NCBI RefSeq assembly: GCF_015706575.1
Contig: NW_024037059.1
Coordinates: 13,863,730-13,927,729, forward strand
Direction: 5' to 3'
DNA length: 64,000 bases
From: Patiria miniata
Lineage: Eukaryota > Echinodermata > Asteroidea > Valvatida > Asterinidae
Below, piece after piece: positions 10,600-22,470 of the stretch. Within the stretch, counting starts at the first letter, position 1. Each line of letters starts with the position of its first letter. Position numbers and translations under genes: made by a program. The notes under the pieces were generated by a model. The model ran no database searches and was not told where the DNA came from. It saw nothing but the letters and a program-made list of their open reading frames with translations.

Positions 10600-12580
10600 C
10601 CATCACAAGACAGAAAGCCGCGGATACCTGCAATACCTCTAAATGATTTGGAGATATCTCTAAATATTTAGAGATGTCTCTAATTAGCTGGCGATAGCTG
10701 TTGCTTTGCTTGGCTTTGCATGTCAGTCTTACATTTTTCTCATCAAAATTATTGGTTCATCTTTGTGGGTATACAGTCCTCTATGTGACAAGATTATGAT
10801 TTTTTTGCATGAAGGAGACCTGGGAATGGGTATGGGTATTGCCGCTGGATGAACTCATCTGTCCTGTGGTTTTTCTGGTAGATCTTTGATGTGCATGATC
10901 AACATTATCTGCAGTGGTCCAGAGACCATCAAGTGCTGCTACCCCATTTACTGATGGAGCTACATGTATATTGGATCTCATTTTCTTCTCTGCTGCTTCT
11001 TTGCGTTGCTGTTGAGCAACGTGCAGTGATTGTACCTTTCCAAGGCTTCAGATGACTGTTGCTTTGCCATCTTCATGTACTCAGTCTTTCCTCTTCAGAG
11101 AGGCTCCTCCTACATGTAAGCCTTTGTGGGGTCTAGTTATTTTTTTACTATAAAATATCTCCTGATACCTCAGGTGGTGCTGGGAATAGAACAAAGCGCA
11201 GAACTTTACCTTCCCTGCAATCATTGCTTCAGTGTTCTTTCACTCTCCTGTGCCAAGGAGCATCAGGGCATGTAGGAAAGTCAACGCCAGTTGCTGTATG
11301 TAAGCGTACATGTAGTTTGGGTCAAGGGCGCCTTCATTCCTCAACCAATAGCCATCTACCGTAGGCTCAATTCCAGTCTCGGAACAAATCTTCACATATG
11401 GGATGAGCAATTCTTTTGTCAAAGCAACATACAGTATTTCTAACAGATGCCAAGTTTTATGATGATTCGAGCCTTTATTACAGTACTGTTGAGCTTTCGG
11501 TGATATGAATACTAACGCATATATGCTACTTTCAATTTAAACACATGCCAGTAAAGATGTAGTGCAAACTTCTAGCTGCATTTGTAACAAAGAAAAATGG
11601 CTCACTTAATAATATTTATAAAAGTCTGGTCCAAATTGATGGAGTCACATAAAATTTAATAGCAAAACTGGGACAAATTTAAAAAAGGAAAGAAACAGAC
11701 TGAATAGGGATGGAACTTCACAAAAACAAATTTAATCAATGGTTATCTGCAAGTTTTACATTCACAAAAAAAAACACAGGGAAATGACCTTCTTAATTAA
11801 CCAAACTGGAATTTCAGATCAACCACTGAGGAACAAACACTTGAAATGTGACCAAGACAAAAACGTTTTGGAAAAAAAAACCCAGAAATTAATAAATTTG
11901 GAAAAAAAATCAAATAGGAAACAAAAAGTAAATAAACCCAACAAAAAACAAAAACGTTGCAACACAGTGTGTATAATAAGTAGACCTTTCAAGACACTTT
12001 GGAAGAAAATCAATGACTCTAGCAGATAAAACACTCACAGCGTAGGACACACCCAAGAAAAAGGGGAAAGAGAGGAACTCAAAAATGTAATGCTCTCTTT
12101 TCTGCTGCTGGTCTGCTACTCAGGGGTCTGTGGTCTTTCTTACAGGATGGCAGGGCACATGGTTTTAGGGGAAGGGGACCAATGGCATGTGTCTAATTTA
12201 CATACAATGTGGACTTGTTACTGGGGAAAGCTAATCAGGGGGAAACACTACTAAAGTTAAAAGTTGAAATGAGGATCTCTTTCCCAAAAAATTGGTTCAA
12301 TTTCTGGAATCCAGCATCAATAATCACAGAGCGTCTACGGTGAGGTGTTTCCACACACTTTTTTATTAGCGATTTACGCCCTTTATATACTTGTACAGGA
12401 TTTACGGATGAAATTGAGGAAAGGAGTTTTTCTAAATAGTTCGGATGATTGTTCTAAATGTCATCAGAATAATTTTAGTTTTTAAATATTACATGATGAT
12501 GTCATGACTGGTTACTGGCCCATCTGCATCTGCTTGATGACTTCATTGATGTTTCTATCGGAGTGGATCAGAGCTTGGAG
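10600..12580. other. Repeat debris without a recognisable gene
   Basis: Short minus frames at 10981-10781 and 11422-11240 (TKELLIPYVKICSETGIEPT) show no family I know. About 11345-11510 recurs, diverged, at about 12988-13150 in the same orientation, so both are copies of one dispersed repeat. 11700-12040 is A-rich and low in complexity. Confidence 0.5.
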
Positions 12581-12736
12581 AGATGAAAGGGTTGGGGACA
12601 TCTAATAAAAACACTGGATTTTCTCAGGGGGGCTACTCCAATACTAAAGCATACAAAAGTACATTGGAAAAATGCAAGTTAAATTTGGCCCTGCCACACA
12701 TTCATCTCCAAATGAAGAAGCCCCATGACTGCAACT

Positions 12737-12976
12737 CTATAGGTGATGTTGTACACGTTCGAGAAGGTAATCCCTCACAGCCCTATAGATGTGTACCTGC
12801 TCTTCGACGTTGGCATTTGTTTCTGGGTCTATGGGAAAATTGAAACGAAGCAGTGGTATTTCCTCCTCTGGAAGTGGTATGCAAGTTTCTGGAACAGTTA
12901 CGGCATCATCATCACCTGCATGATGTTGGCCTGCGTCAACACTGTATTCATCAGTCTCGGCCTTTAAAGCCTTCAC
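12737..12976 (-). pseudogene. Harbinger-like C-terminal tail fragment
   Basis: The minus frame reads DEYSVDAGQHHAGDDDAVTV, PETCIPLPEEEIPLLRFNF and NVEEQVHIYRAVRDYLLERV. It is closely similar to 6259-6075 in chimeric repeat copy B. The ending in an amphipathic RAVRDYLLER helix resembles PIF/Harbinger transposase C-termini. No other part of the element is adjacent. Confidence 0.5.
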
Positions 12977-13394
12977 TCCACAACAAATAACCCTCTACCT
13001 TAGGCTCACTTCCAGTCTCAGAGCAGTTCTTCACATATGGAATGAGCAGTTTTTTTGTAAAAGCAAAATAAAGTATTTGTAACAGATGCCAAGTTTTTGA
13101 TGATCTGAGCCTTTATAACAGTACTGTTGAGCTTTCGGTGACTTTCAGTAGGAATAGATGACTTACATGATTTTATCACAACCTACCTGCGTGTTAAGTT
13201 CGTCTATTGGGTAGCCATCCATTGCACCTGCCACCCACAATTGCATTGGGGTTCTGTTATGAGCAGTTCGGAGCTTGTGATGTATGTAAGGATTCTGGAA
13301 AAAGGTCAGGTGTACGTTGATCACTGGTAAGAACACATGATGTGTGCATTACATGTTGAACATTCATGCAATTGCCTTCTTAATAAGTGCCTGG

Positions 13395-13796
13395 ACGTCC
13401 CCATTTTTGATCTAATCCATTGCTCCTATGGCATCAGGTAGGGACTAGTTCCCTCTCTTCACCCTGATGGATGCTGCTTGTTCCTTTGGAGCAACTCCAG
13501 TGACTCCTGTTAAGTTGGGCTAAAACTATAAGCACCCCAGGTCCAAAAAACTCACACACACCATCAGCACTCACTCTCTCTTGGTATTTATAATTCAATG
13601 CCTTCTTCATGAGAGCCTGAACGTCCCCATATTTGATCTTGTCCATAGCCCCTACGGCGTCAGGTACGGTCTTGTTCCCCCTCTTCATCCTGATGGACGA
13701 CGCCTGTTCCTTAAGAGCAAACCCCTTGAGATCCCACAGCTGGGTACTGCTGAATCGCCCAAGGGGCAGGTGCCTGCGGATAGCCCAGCCTCGCAT
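13395..13796 (-). repeat. Diverged tandem duplication of about 225 bp
   Basis: Segments around 13395-13500 and 13620-13725 match over about 100 bp (cgtccccat..ttgatct..tccat.gc.cctatggc-type core) in the same orientation. On the minus strand the better copy reads LKEQASSIRMKRGNKTVPDA, VGAMDKIKYGDVQALMKKAL. I do not recognise the protein. Confidence 0.55.
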
Positions 13797-13879
13797 TCTG
13801 GGGCCATGAACATGGTGGATATGAACATGGATTTATGTCTACCGGTAGTTTTGTAATTGTGCTAAATTCAAATAAATCT

Positions 13880-14520
13880 TTCAGATCTGGTTTGGGAAGG
13901 TTCTTTTGGTCAGGTTTGGGAAGGTTCCTTGGGTCGGGTTTTGGAGGTTTCTTTGGATCTGGTTTGGGACAGTTCTTTGGCTTGGGTTTGGGAAGGTTCT
14001 TTGGGTCGGGTTTGGGAGGTTTCTTTGGATCTGGTTTGGGACAGTTCTTTGGATCAGGTTTGGGAAGGTTCTTTGGCTCGGGTTTGGGAGGTTTCTTTGG
14101 ATCTGGTTTGGGACAGTTCTTTGGGTCGGGTTTGGGACGGTTCTTTGGGTTGGGTTTGGGAAGGTTCTTTGGGTCGGGTTTGGAACGGTTTCTTTGGATC
14201 TGGTTTGGGACAGTTCTTTGGCTTGGGTTTGGGAAGGTTCTTTGGGTCGGGTTTGGGAGGTTTCTTTGGATCTGGTTTGGGAAGGTTCTTTGGCTCGGGT
14301 TTGGGAAGGTTCTTTGGGTCGGGTTTGGGAGGTTTCTTTGGATCTGGTTTGGGAAGGTTCTTTGGCTCGGGTTTGGGAAGGTTCTTTGGGTCGGGTTTGG
14401 GAGGTTTCTTTGGATCTGGTTTGGGAAGGTTCTTTGGGTCGGGTTCGGGAAGGTTCTTGGGGTCAGAATTGGGAAGGTTCTTTGGGTCGGGTTTGGGAAG
14501 GTTCTTTGGGGCGGGCTTGC
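13880..14520. repeat. 24-bp minisatellite, open in several frames
   Basis: About 26 units of a 24-bp motif (core ggttctttgggtcgggtttg). Because 24 is a multiple of three and the unit has no stop, long frames exist in all three plus frames (for example GLGRFFGS repeated) and on the minus strand (KNLPKPDP repeated). Units come in variants, with gtcggg, ctcggg and tctggt cores, which recur as a three-unit, 72-bp higher-order pattern, clearest at 14270-14412. The open frames follow from the repeat, and I see no start, splice or domain evidence for a gene. Confidence 0.85.
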
Positions 14521-14814
14521 AAAGGCAGGAACAGCTCCAACAACAGTTCAAACATAATCTGTGGCTGAGGATTGAATCCCAACACTACTGGTGTCCTGAG
14601 TCCTATTACAAATTTGAGGATGTCCTCAATGGACACAAATTTCCTGCCATCTACATTACAAAGTGAAAAAGAATAAAGTACATTGTAATTAAACCAAGTG
14701 TTTCACTTTTTGGGACTTCCAATTCAAACCATGATTTACGTTATGTTTTATGCTGAGTATATAAAAATTGCCACAAGTTAAGTTTAACGGTGTACTTTTG
14801 CATTTTGTCCAGCT

Positions 14815-15320
14815 TATTGTGTAGTTAAAATACAAGTCCAGAAGAGTACAGGTAGCAATAATTTTTGTAAAGCTCCGGCAGATAGTAGCACTCAGCAACT
14901 GGCCACGTTCTGCCATCTGCTGTACACACATCAAAAGCATTAGCGAAAACCAATTTACTGTCAACTGTGTCTACATCATCAACTCTAAGCCAGCGATATG
15001 TGTTTGATGGCCTCTGCTCATAAACTGAATGACAGCTTTCTCTGATGATTTAACCTCCAGTACACTCCTGATAAACCACTCAGTTTCATAAGCGACCGCT
15101 ACCCACTCTCCTTGTGAATGAAAACTATACGAAAATTCAGTGTTAAGTTCCGATAATGAATTATCTGTGCTCTCATGGGACAACCGTTGCTTTTTACTAG
15201 GTTCGGCTGGGTCTTCTGATTGTTTCCGTTTTTCCCAGCCTTACCCAAGTCAAGGTTATCATCAGTTGCTGAATCTATGGCATGCTCAGAGTTGGAAGTT
15301 GATTCTCCAGACATCTTTCA
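14815..15320 (-). pseudogene. Unrecognised repeat-family protein with a GEWVAVAYE..W motif
   Basis: From an ATG near 15314 the minus strand reads MSGESTSNSEHAIDSATDD, a Lys/Asn-rich linker, then HSQGEWVAVAYETEWFIRSV and FMSRG, continuing into RWLRVDDVDTVDSKLVFANA, FDVCTADGRTWPVAECYYL and a stop near 14832. The WVAVAY..W....V......FM.R.G pattern is one I associate with multi-copy invertebrate hypothetical proteins. It looks like a small Tudor/SH3-like barrel, but that is inference. The frame is broken, so it is probably a decayed element gene. Function unknown. Confidence 0.45.
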
Positions 15321-15650
15321 AATTTCTTTCAAGTCTGACATCAGTTCTTCGCTGTAGTAGTCAGAGCATCTACTTTTTCATTTGGAAACCAGAACAACAA
15401 AATTGGCAATTGTAAGAAATCCGGATGAAAATCTCTGCCCCATTGAATGATGCAGTGAGCCTCGTCTACTATTATATTTGACGCCTTTTCATAAGATCAG
15501 ATTTTTGTGTCGGGGTGATGTAACTCAAATGCAGTTTTGCCTTTTACCGACGTATAAACACTGCATACTCAGTGTGTCACCTCCTTAGTAAACCCCGATG
15601 CAAAATTCCATCTTACGAATAGTTAATGCGGTTCCCCGCTGCTATGTACA

Positions 15651-16070
15651 TCAGATTCGAACCAACCAACCAATCCCGTTAGCTTGGTGGTCAAGTGGTA
15701 AGACATCCCACCCGAGTCCCAACCCGAGTGATTTTTTTCCAACTTTCACTCGGGAGGTAACACACTGAGTATACAGTGTTAAAACGTTGTTGAAGGGCAA
15801 AACCAAATTTGATGTGACACCTTGCCTTGCCATAATTTGTCCTAGAAGGTCTCCTTCACCTGCCAGATCTCTGTGGTTGCATAATTTGGCTGAAATGGAT
15901 GAATAGGAACCTGTTGTCACTACTGCAATATCAACTTGATTAAGAATTTTGCTGATGGCCTGCTTGAAAGCCTGCCATGTTGACACCCTTGCCACCCAAT
16001 CTACTACCTTCACATGCACAATCTCTTTTGAGCATCTATCAGCTACAGTGTTTTGTGGTAGAGGCTTCAA
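15651..16070 (-). other. 139-codon open frame, unrecognised
   Basis: The frame includes WQAFKQAISKILNQVDIAVV but no motif that assigns a family. It lies downstream of the 16266-17000 remnant on the same strand and may belong to the same element. It could equally be chance in a decayed repeat. Confidence 0.25.
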
Positions 16071-16265
16071 AACTATGCATCTGCTCTTTCTTTTTCTTGT
16101 TTCTTTTTCTGTTTAGCTGGTAGATTTCCCCAATTCTTTCATGCCTTCCTGTTAGTGGCTGATGACGTTTTTTCGAGTGCGATCTGGCCGAGGCCATGTA
16201 TCGTTCCTTTTCCTCAGTGAGAAGGCTTTATTACCAGTCCGGCGTCTTATTGTTAGACCACATTA

Positions 16266-17000
16266 TTAATGCCTGACTGTCCTGGCCAAGGGCTTTTTTC
16301 TGACTAGCATATCTAAGTATGCAACGTCTCGCTCGCCTACCATATTGGTACTTAAGACACTTGAAGACTCGACTTGTGTTTCAGCAGTAGGCTTCCAATA
16401 CTTCCCTCCTGGCAGCTGATCTTTGCACTGTCGCTGGAGAATCAGCAGGATTGCACAGCAGATGAACTCTAGTGCCTGGACGCACATTGCCTGCTCTTCC
16501 GCATCTTCACATTCCTCGAACAGACAATCATTTGCATCATCTTTAATGATAGGAGCCCCATCTATGGCTGTCTCACCGTGGAGCAATCCCAATGCATCAT
16601 CTTTCCATGAAAAGAGAGGTGTCTGCAACAGATGAAGAACATCATTTATTGCAAGTACATTCTCTGCTCTTTTGACCATGTGCCAAAATGGACCGGTAAT
16701 AACTTTGTGCACAACACCCAGTGCTCATAGCTCCGCCTGAAGTATTCTCTTGTTTGCATCTTCAGCCACGGCTAGCAGGGGAGAGTTAGGCTCTGTCAAC
16801 ATCGAGACAAAATTGACCAGGTGGTGCCGATGGAAATATGTTGCTGCTGCAGCCTCAAAAAGGATGTACGTTTGGTTTCCAACAAAGTGTACTAGATGAT
16901 TGATGACGTTGTATTCGTTGATGAGGTAGGAAGTAAAGACATCCTCTACACTAGATTTGTCAGATCCAGGATGGTGATATGCTTTACTTGATTTCCCTTA
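16266..17000 (-). pseudogene. Remnant of a multi-copy invertebrate repeat protein (KVITGPFWHM family)
   Basis: Nearly continuous minus-strand coding from about 17000: HHPGSDKSSVEDVFTSYLIN, YNVINHLVHFVGNQTYILFE, HKVITGPFWHMVKRAENVLA, LILQRQCKDQLPGGKYW and NMVGERDVAYLDMLVRKKP. I recall this string of motifs in repetitive hypothetical proteins of cnidarians and invertebrate deuterostomes that sit inside mobile elements, but I cannot name the superfamily. The coding sequence is broken and truncated at both ends. Confidence 0.5.
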
Positions 17001-17743
17001 AACCAAGGGGCAGTCTTTCATTCACTCGAAAACCTGAATGATGTAAATAAATAGGAAAAAACCAGGACATGGCGGGATTTACATGGAAAGCCACTCAACT
17101 CGATGCGTTTGAGACCCATGTAGCATCAATTCCCTGAGTGAGAAATTAAAGTCGGACGTCATCCAAACATGACTTGTTTTGTGATTGAGGCTTCAAAGAT
17201 ATGCATCGGCAATGGTACCAGGTGTTGCATTTATCGCAGGCAATCATGCTTCTTGATTCATTGTTGGGTTGTCTGCAAATGCAGTTAGGTTCATGCAAGT
17301 CTTCTGAATATTCCATTGTGTCACTGCTTATGTGTGACAGTGATGTGTTATCAGCTCAAGCATTGTCATATTAGGATTCAATGTGAGGTTTTAGGGACTC
17401 CATAATGACATCTTTTAAGGACATCTTCTATACATCTCCGTTGTAGTTCTGATGGCATTCTTTGGAAAGTTTGCAAACAATTTCTTAATTTTCACGAACA
17501 GAGCAGCCTCATTTTTTTTAAACACCCCTTCACCATAATTACATCCATTTTTGCGTCAACAAATCTGACAATGTCCAAATAACGCCAAGTTTGTCCATAT
17601 TTGACTTATGCATAATGTAACTGGGAACCGTTGCCCTCCGTGAGATTCGTTGCTAGCAGAAGAGCACTGAACTACTGACCTGAAAGCTGCCATTCCAGAG
17701 ATTTAGGTGTGAAATTGCACAGGACTTCAAAATGGAACTTTGA
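17001..17743. other. Spacer, no gene seen
   Basis: No open frame with recognisable motifs and no clear repeat structure. Confidence 0.45.
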
Positions 17744-17866
17744 TTACAGAGTTCCGCCATCATGGGATTGCAGGAGGCGAGCGAAGCCTACATGTACCTC
17801 GTCGGACTCTTCGAAGACACCAACATGTGCGCCATCTATGCCAAGGGGGTCACCATCATCCCCCAG
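17744..17866 (+). pseudogene. Histone H3 fragment (residues about 84-122)
   Basis: The plus frame reads [27 protein letters not shown], then [14 protein letters not shown]. This follows histone H3 from F84-Q85-S86-S87 through alpha-2 ([18 protein letters not shown]), loop 2 and the start of the VTIMPKD segment. Relative to H3 it has a 6-bp in-frame insertion (ATGTAC, adding Met-Tyr) and several replacements, including Arg to Gly in AKRVT. It has neither the N-terminal tail nor the C-terminal helix, so it cannot be a working histone. ASEA rather than ACEA indicates an H3.2/H3.3-type source. It abuts the gag-like remnant at 17867. Confidence 0.85.
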
Positions 17867-19200
17867 TTGGTTGCCAAATTTTTGGTGAACGGGTGTTGTG
17901 TGTGGAAAAAACCCCAAAACTTATGGCTCTTTTCTGAGCCACCATTTCTTCAACGTAGAGATTAGGTCCAATCAAGTTTTCTGGCTTGAAATTGCCTCTT
18001 AGGCAACTTAGCGCACCATGTCCAAAACGGTTACATTTCCTGCACTTATGTGCGAATTTACAATTCAACCAGTGGCAACCTTTCTTCTGGGTAAAGGCGA
18101 AACAGAAGCCAGCGCTTTTGGAGTTATGATGCACAAAACTGATGCTTGAATAAGGTGGTGCAGATGGAGTGGATGGCAGCGCCTTCTGCCGTAACCCACA
18201 ATACCATGTCAATAGCCCCCCAGGAATGGCTCGGGTTAGCTTCTTGGCACAAACAAAACTGTTCATCATACGCACGCCATCCCAAGCTGCTAAACCGGGA
18301 GGCAGCCATCCTCACCGTCTCCGTGTATTTGAGTAGTTCGCCTACTCGGAGAGGGTGGCACACCGCATAAATTGCCGTAAATGTATGAAAGGCTTTTAGC
18401 CATTTATCAATGCTATCAAATTTCTTTTTCAAAGACTCGGGCTTACAGACTATCATGCCATATTTTCGCAACAACTTACAAAAAGGGTTTTTTATTTGGC
18501 AGGATTGTAAAAAGTAAAGACAGATCTATATACTTCCCACTCCATATTTTCTCTTTAACCCGGTTGGGTACTTGAAAAAACGGGGTCAGGCCTAAGCAAA
18601 GACTGGTCAAGTGCTGGGGCCACTACAGGCCAAGTCTCCTCAAGCTGGATGACGGAACTGTCAACCTATGCATTACTAGTAGTACTACTGCTACTAACTA
18701 GTGAGCCAATTCGATCAGTCATCGCTGGCTCTCAAAAAGAAGAGCGTTCAATGTTTATTGCAGGCAATGATGAAACCTCAGACTCACCCCGCCTTGCTCA
18801 TTGGCTCTATCAGCTGCTCTGGTTGTTCCCCTGCCTGGCTGCCGACGTCCTACTAATGGTGTTGGCACATCATCAATCCTTACACGACGTTCCCTCACCC
18901 CAGATTGCATTGCCAGCATACGGGGTCTCCCACATGGCCTCTTGGCAATTATGCCGGCATCCATCAAGCTTGCAGAAGCCTGAGCTGATTACCAAATGGT
19001 TTTTGGCGTCTTCGAAAATTGAGTTGGTAGTTCTTCCTCTTCGTTGCTGTCACTGATCCATTCCAGTCTCTTTCTTCTTGAGTGTACTGCTTCTAAGTGG
19101 AGGTAGGCAGCCAAAATGCTGAGACACCTCTGCTTCATCACTGTCAATGATCCATGCTGGTCTCTTTTGTCTTTGTTGTTGCAACATATTGATTAAGTGA
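17867..19200 (-). mobile_element. Fossil gag-like region, DIRS/YR-retroelement type (broken)
   Basis: Minus-strand remnants in order: two acidic W-I-x-DSDE-type repeats near 19170-19010, a GRPR-containing Arg-rich stretch near 18930, a WRAYDEQF-type helical region near 18270, and a CCCH-like knuckle (CFAFTQKKGCHWLNCKFAHK, with CRKCNRFGHG following) near 18080-18010. This set of parts is what I recall from gag-like proteins of DIRS and related tyrosine-recombinase retroelements in invertebrates. No reverse transcriptase, RNase H, recombinase or terminal repeats are seen. The copy is broken in several places and looks old. The family call is tentative. Confidence 0.5.
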
Positions 19201-20815
19201 AGACTTGCAAGGACTAATAAATGGATACCCTCTTCATCTGCAGTTGAGTCTCAACAAGGCAGAGTTTGTAGGAAATATACAATTTGTGTGTAATCACTCA
19301 CAACATGCATGTATTTGCTGTTATACACTTGTTTCAAAGGACAGTCTATTTCCTTTCCAAAAAATTGCAGCTTGTCTGATTGAACTTGAGAAGTTATTTG
19401 TCAGCAGAATATGTTGCACATAAATATGTTCTGTGCGTATAAAGTATTCCAATGCCTTTAATAAATAGCAGGGTTTAAAATGCAGGGATTTATGGGTTTG
19501 TTTTTTCTTACGCCTACTCACTTTTGTTTGTTGGCAATTCCTTCATCGTCTGTTGCGATGTCAGATCTTTCGGCTGCCTTCATAGCTTTTTGAATTTCCA
19601 CAAAAAGCATAAAATGATATGACGCATTAGTAGGTATTTGACAATTACAGTCCGTGTGGCCAAGTAAGTTAGAATGTTAATCGACAGTGTACAGGAGTAT
19701 AACCTTCACTTCACGACAAATTATTAAATCCGTATTTAAAGACATCCAATATTAAATGTTATCAGGTAATAAAATGAAATGAATCATCGAGTATTACTTA
19801 CGACATTTGCACAGCAGGCAGATTTTGAATACTATCCAAGTCTGAAGGTCAGAATAATTTGGTCCTGATTGCCTTAATAAGGGCAGGAGTTGACATGAAC
19901 GGGGGCCACAAGAGTATTTGGGTCTGATTGCGTCAACCATTTTGTTGGTACCAATCAGGCCGTTACCGCCCATTACCATGTACGTTGAGCTGGCTGTGCA
20001 TGTATAACGGTTGACAGTACAAAGTCAATATCGATGTGATGCAGGCTATACCCACTGCTTAACGGAAACCAGTAATTTACAGTATAGCCGTTACTGGTCG
20101 GTTCCAATTAGCCAGCACTAGGCCGATTGCGGTAAGTTTTCTGTTTTTGTTTTTTTGGTCAGACTACATGTACTTGTTATTCCTTGCTTGTTTTGGCCAA
20201 ATCAACTTCAAGCATACTCCATTAGAACCCAGTGCATTGCATAATTGGACTTGCGATCAAAAGTCATCAATTCTGCTTGGTGTCATTCATTTACCCGTAC
20301 TTCAAATTCTCACAGATAAATTTTGTTTTTCTAATTCGAAATCTTTCCATACATGCACTTACATTCATGTATAGTACATGTTGGGCCTAATGTGCTGGTG
20401 TTGCAGGACATGTCTTGTTGCATTTTGATGGATTTATGCAGTTAAGAAAACATTCCAAGAGTTACATTGTGCAATCTAGTCCTTGAGTAACTTATATATT
20501 TCTCAATCGTTAAATATTATTGCTTGGTACCAAGAGGAAACTTACTGCGGGGAATAAAGGGAAGGGAGAGAGATTTATCCCATAAAACTTGAGACTATTC
20601 ATTATATTTTACACTGTGTATTGATGAGATTTTTACTCGATAAACACCTTTTTTTCCCCCTTCTTTCCAATGCATACAAATTGTAAAAAAAATAATGGAA
20701 TAAGGGAATAAATAATTAATTACATAAAAGGGACACTTCCCGGACAGGGGGCAAATTTCATGTATTTTTTAAATTTTTTATTAGTTTATTTATTTTAGTT
20801 TTCTTTATTCCACTG
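19201..20815. other. Non-coding, no gene recognised
   Basis: Short frames only. Around 19930-20110, gccgttac-type words occur in both orientations (ggccgttaccgcc, agccgttactgg), which suggests a small decayed inverted-repeat element. Boundaries cannot be set. Confidence 0.4.
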
Positions 20816-20818
20816 AAT

Positions 20819-21019
20819 GCTATAATAGGGCGACACACCTTACTATAAAGGTGACATATAGCTGTCGCCCTTTTCTTAAAACGACCCTTAGGACAAGGAA
20901 ATTTTATCGTCGCAAACCATCTAGATTGATTCCTTGTGGTCCAATTAGTAAACTTGGGTTAATAGGTGACAGGTTAGGTTTGTGCACAAGTCAGTGGGAA
21001 AGTCGCCCTATTATAGCAT
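20819..21019. mobile_element. MITE of the gggcgac / gggagac family, copy 1
   Basis: About 200 bp with terminal inverted repeats ctataatagggcgac and gtcgccctattatag. The interior includes attttatcgtcgcaa, a ctagattgatt.cttgtggtcc core and gtgcacaagtc.gtggg. It shares that interior with the elements at 21072-21345 and 58363-58596. Confidence 0.75.
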
Positions 21020-21071
21020 CCTGGATAATTATTTTTAAATTTGTATTATTATTATGATTATAATAACAAGT

Positions 21072-21345
21072 ATACCCTTTGGGAGACACTTTAGCGTCAT
21101 AAGCTATACCTTTGGGAGACACGTCGAATTAGGGAGACATTTCAATGTCTCCCTAATTCCATCTCCCCTACTTAGAGTCAAAATTTTAATGTTGCAAACA
21201 GGCTAGATCGATTGCTCGTGGTCCAATTAGTAAAATACTGAAACTCATGGGGGTGGGGTAGGATAAGGTAAAATTGGGGTAAGGGGTAATTAAAGTTGGG
21301 AAAAAATGTGTGCACAAGTCTATGGGAATGTCTCCTAATACTCAA
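21072..21345. mobile_element. MITE of the gggcgac / gggagac family, copy 2
   Basis: The ends attagggagacat (about 21129) and atgtctcctaat (about 21330-21341) are inverted. An extra palindromic end piece, gggagacatttcaatgtctccc, lies near 21132. The interior words gattgctcgtggtccaatta and gcacaagtctatgggaa match copies 1 and 3. A T-run and a G-run follow at 21370-21400. Confidence 0.65.
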
Positions 21346-22470
21346 TTATTGGTAATTATTCTTCTTCTTCTTATTTCTTTTTTTTTTTGGGGGGGGGGTT
21401 ATAGGGCACTGGAAATTTGTGGGGGACACGTGCCCCTCCCCCTCATCATCAAACTCCCCTTGGCGAATGCCACTGGATTGATAGTGCAAGGTAGAATCAA
21501 CAATCTAATGAATGTAGCGTATACCTACATGTATAAGGAACCATATTTTTCTGAAGTCTGATTGAAAAGTTTTGTTTGTGGTTACTGCTAGGCATGCCTG
21601 CATCTTCAGTCATATTACTGTGTATGCAAATGGTTTAGAACAGAAATTCCTGACTTGGGCAATTCAAGTCGGGAAAAGACCTGAATTGTATGCAATACAG
21701 GTAGACATGAGTCAGCTTTGGAAGATCAACTCTCCAGTCAACGCCGACTTCATTAACCCCTACATAGATGAGCACTTGCATCGTTGGAAATTGAGGTAAT
21801 GGAATTGGTTGGTCTGACCATCGCAATCTGAGTGGCCAATTTAATGAAGCTGCTAAGCACAACAATTTGTAGCAAAGTGATTTTATGGCAAACTGTTTTT
21901 ATCAAGGATTTCAATGCTTAGCAGCTCCAAGGAATTGGCTCTTGCTCAGAAGAAATTTTTGATCAAAAACACTTAACAGGAGTGTTAAGCAGAAATTTGA
22001 GACAGTGTTGTGCATGGAGGACTACACTTCTTCAGAGGAGGAACTTGGAACTGTGTGAGGCAGTGGCTTTTCTCAACCAAGACATTCTGTATTGCAAATG
22101 TTTCTCAATTGCCTATGAGCAATGAAGGCCTCAAACAGTTCAATGCAAGGGCTCTATCCATTGATTAGAGACATGACAGCTCTCTCCACCCAGTACTGCT
22201 TGCAGACTTCATCACAATGACGCTAAGACAGCTCAGCGTTTGCAGCGTTTTCCATCCAGCAGCACCCGGAAGCTTCAGATGCATGTACATGCAACTTGCA
22301 CTGTTATCATGATTTCATCTTTCCTCAAAGCAGCAAATGAAGACGTGTAACATTTGTCATGTCAACATTGCTTCATCAGTGGAAGTTCTAAAATATCTCT
22401 ACTCAATAACAAATCCAGATGGGCTCTTGCTGTCAAGCTGCAAAATGAAACAAGTGATGATTGTAGTTTT
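21346..22470. other. Non-coding, no gene recognised
   Basis: Short frames without motifs. The word cttagcagct occurs in both orientations near 21850 and 21918. Confidence 0.4.

Noticed and set aside
11739-12029. 96-residue Lys/Asn-rich plus-strand protein
   Set aside because: It is low in complexity and A-rich. Composition alone opens the frame, and the opposite strand is open too.
13835-14666. Long proteins of 165-245 residues in three plus frames and one minus frame
   Set aside because: All arise from the stop-free 24-bp unit. There is no independent start, splice or domain evidence.
18649-19056. 135-residue plus-strand frame with hydrophobic start (possible signal peptide)
   Set aside because: The opposite strand carries the Arg-rich and acidic W-I-DSDE parts of the gag-like fossil in the expected order, so the plus frame is a shadow.
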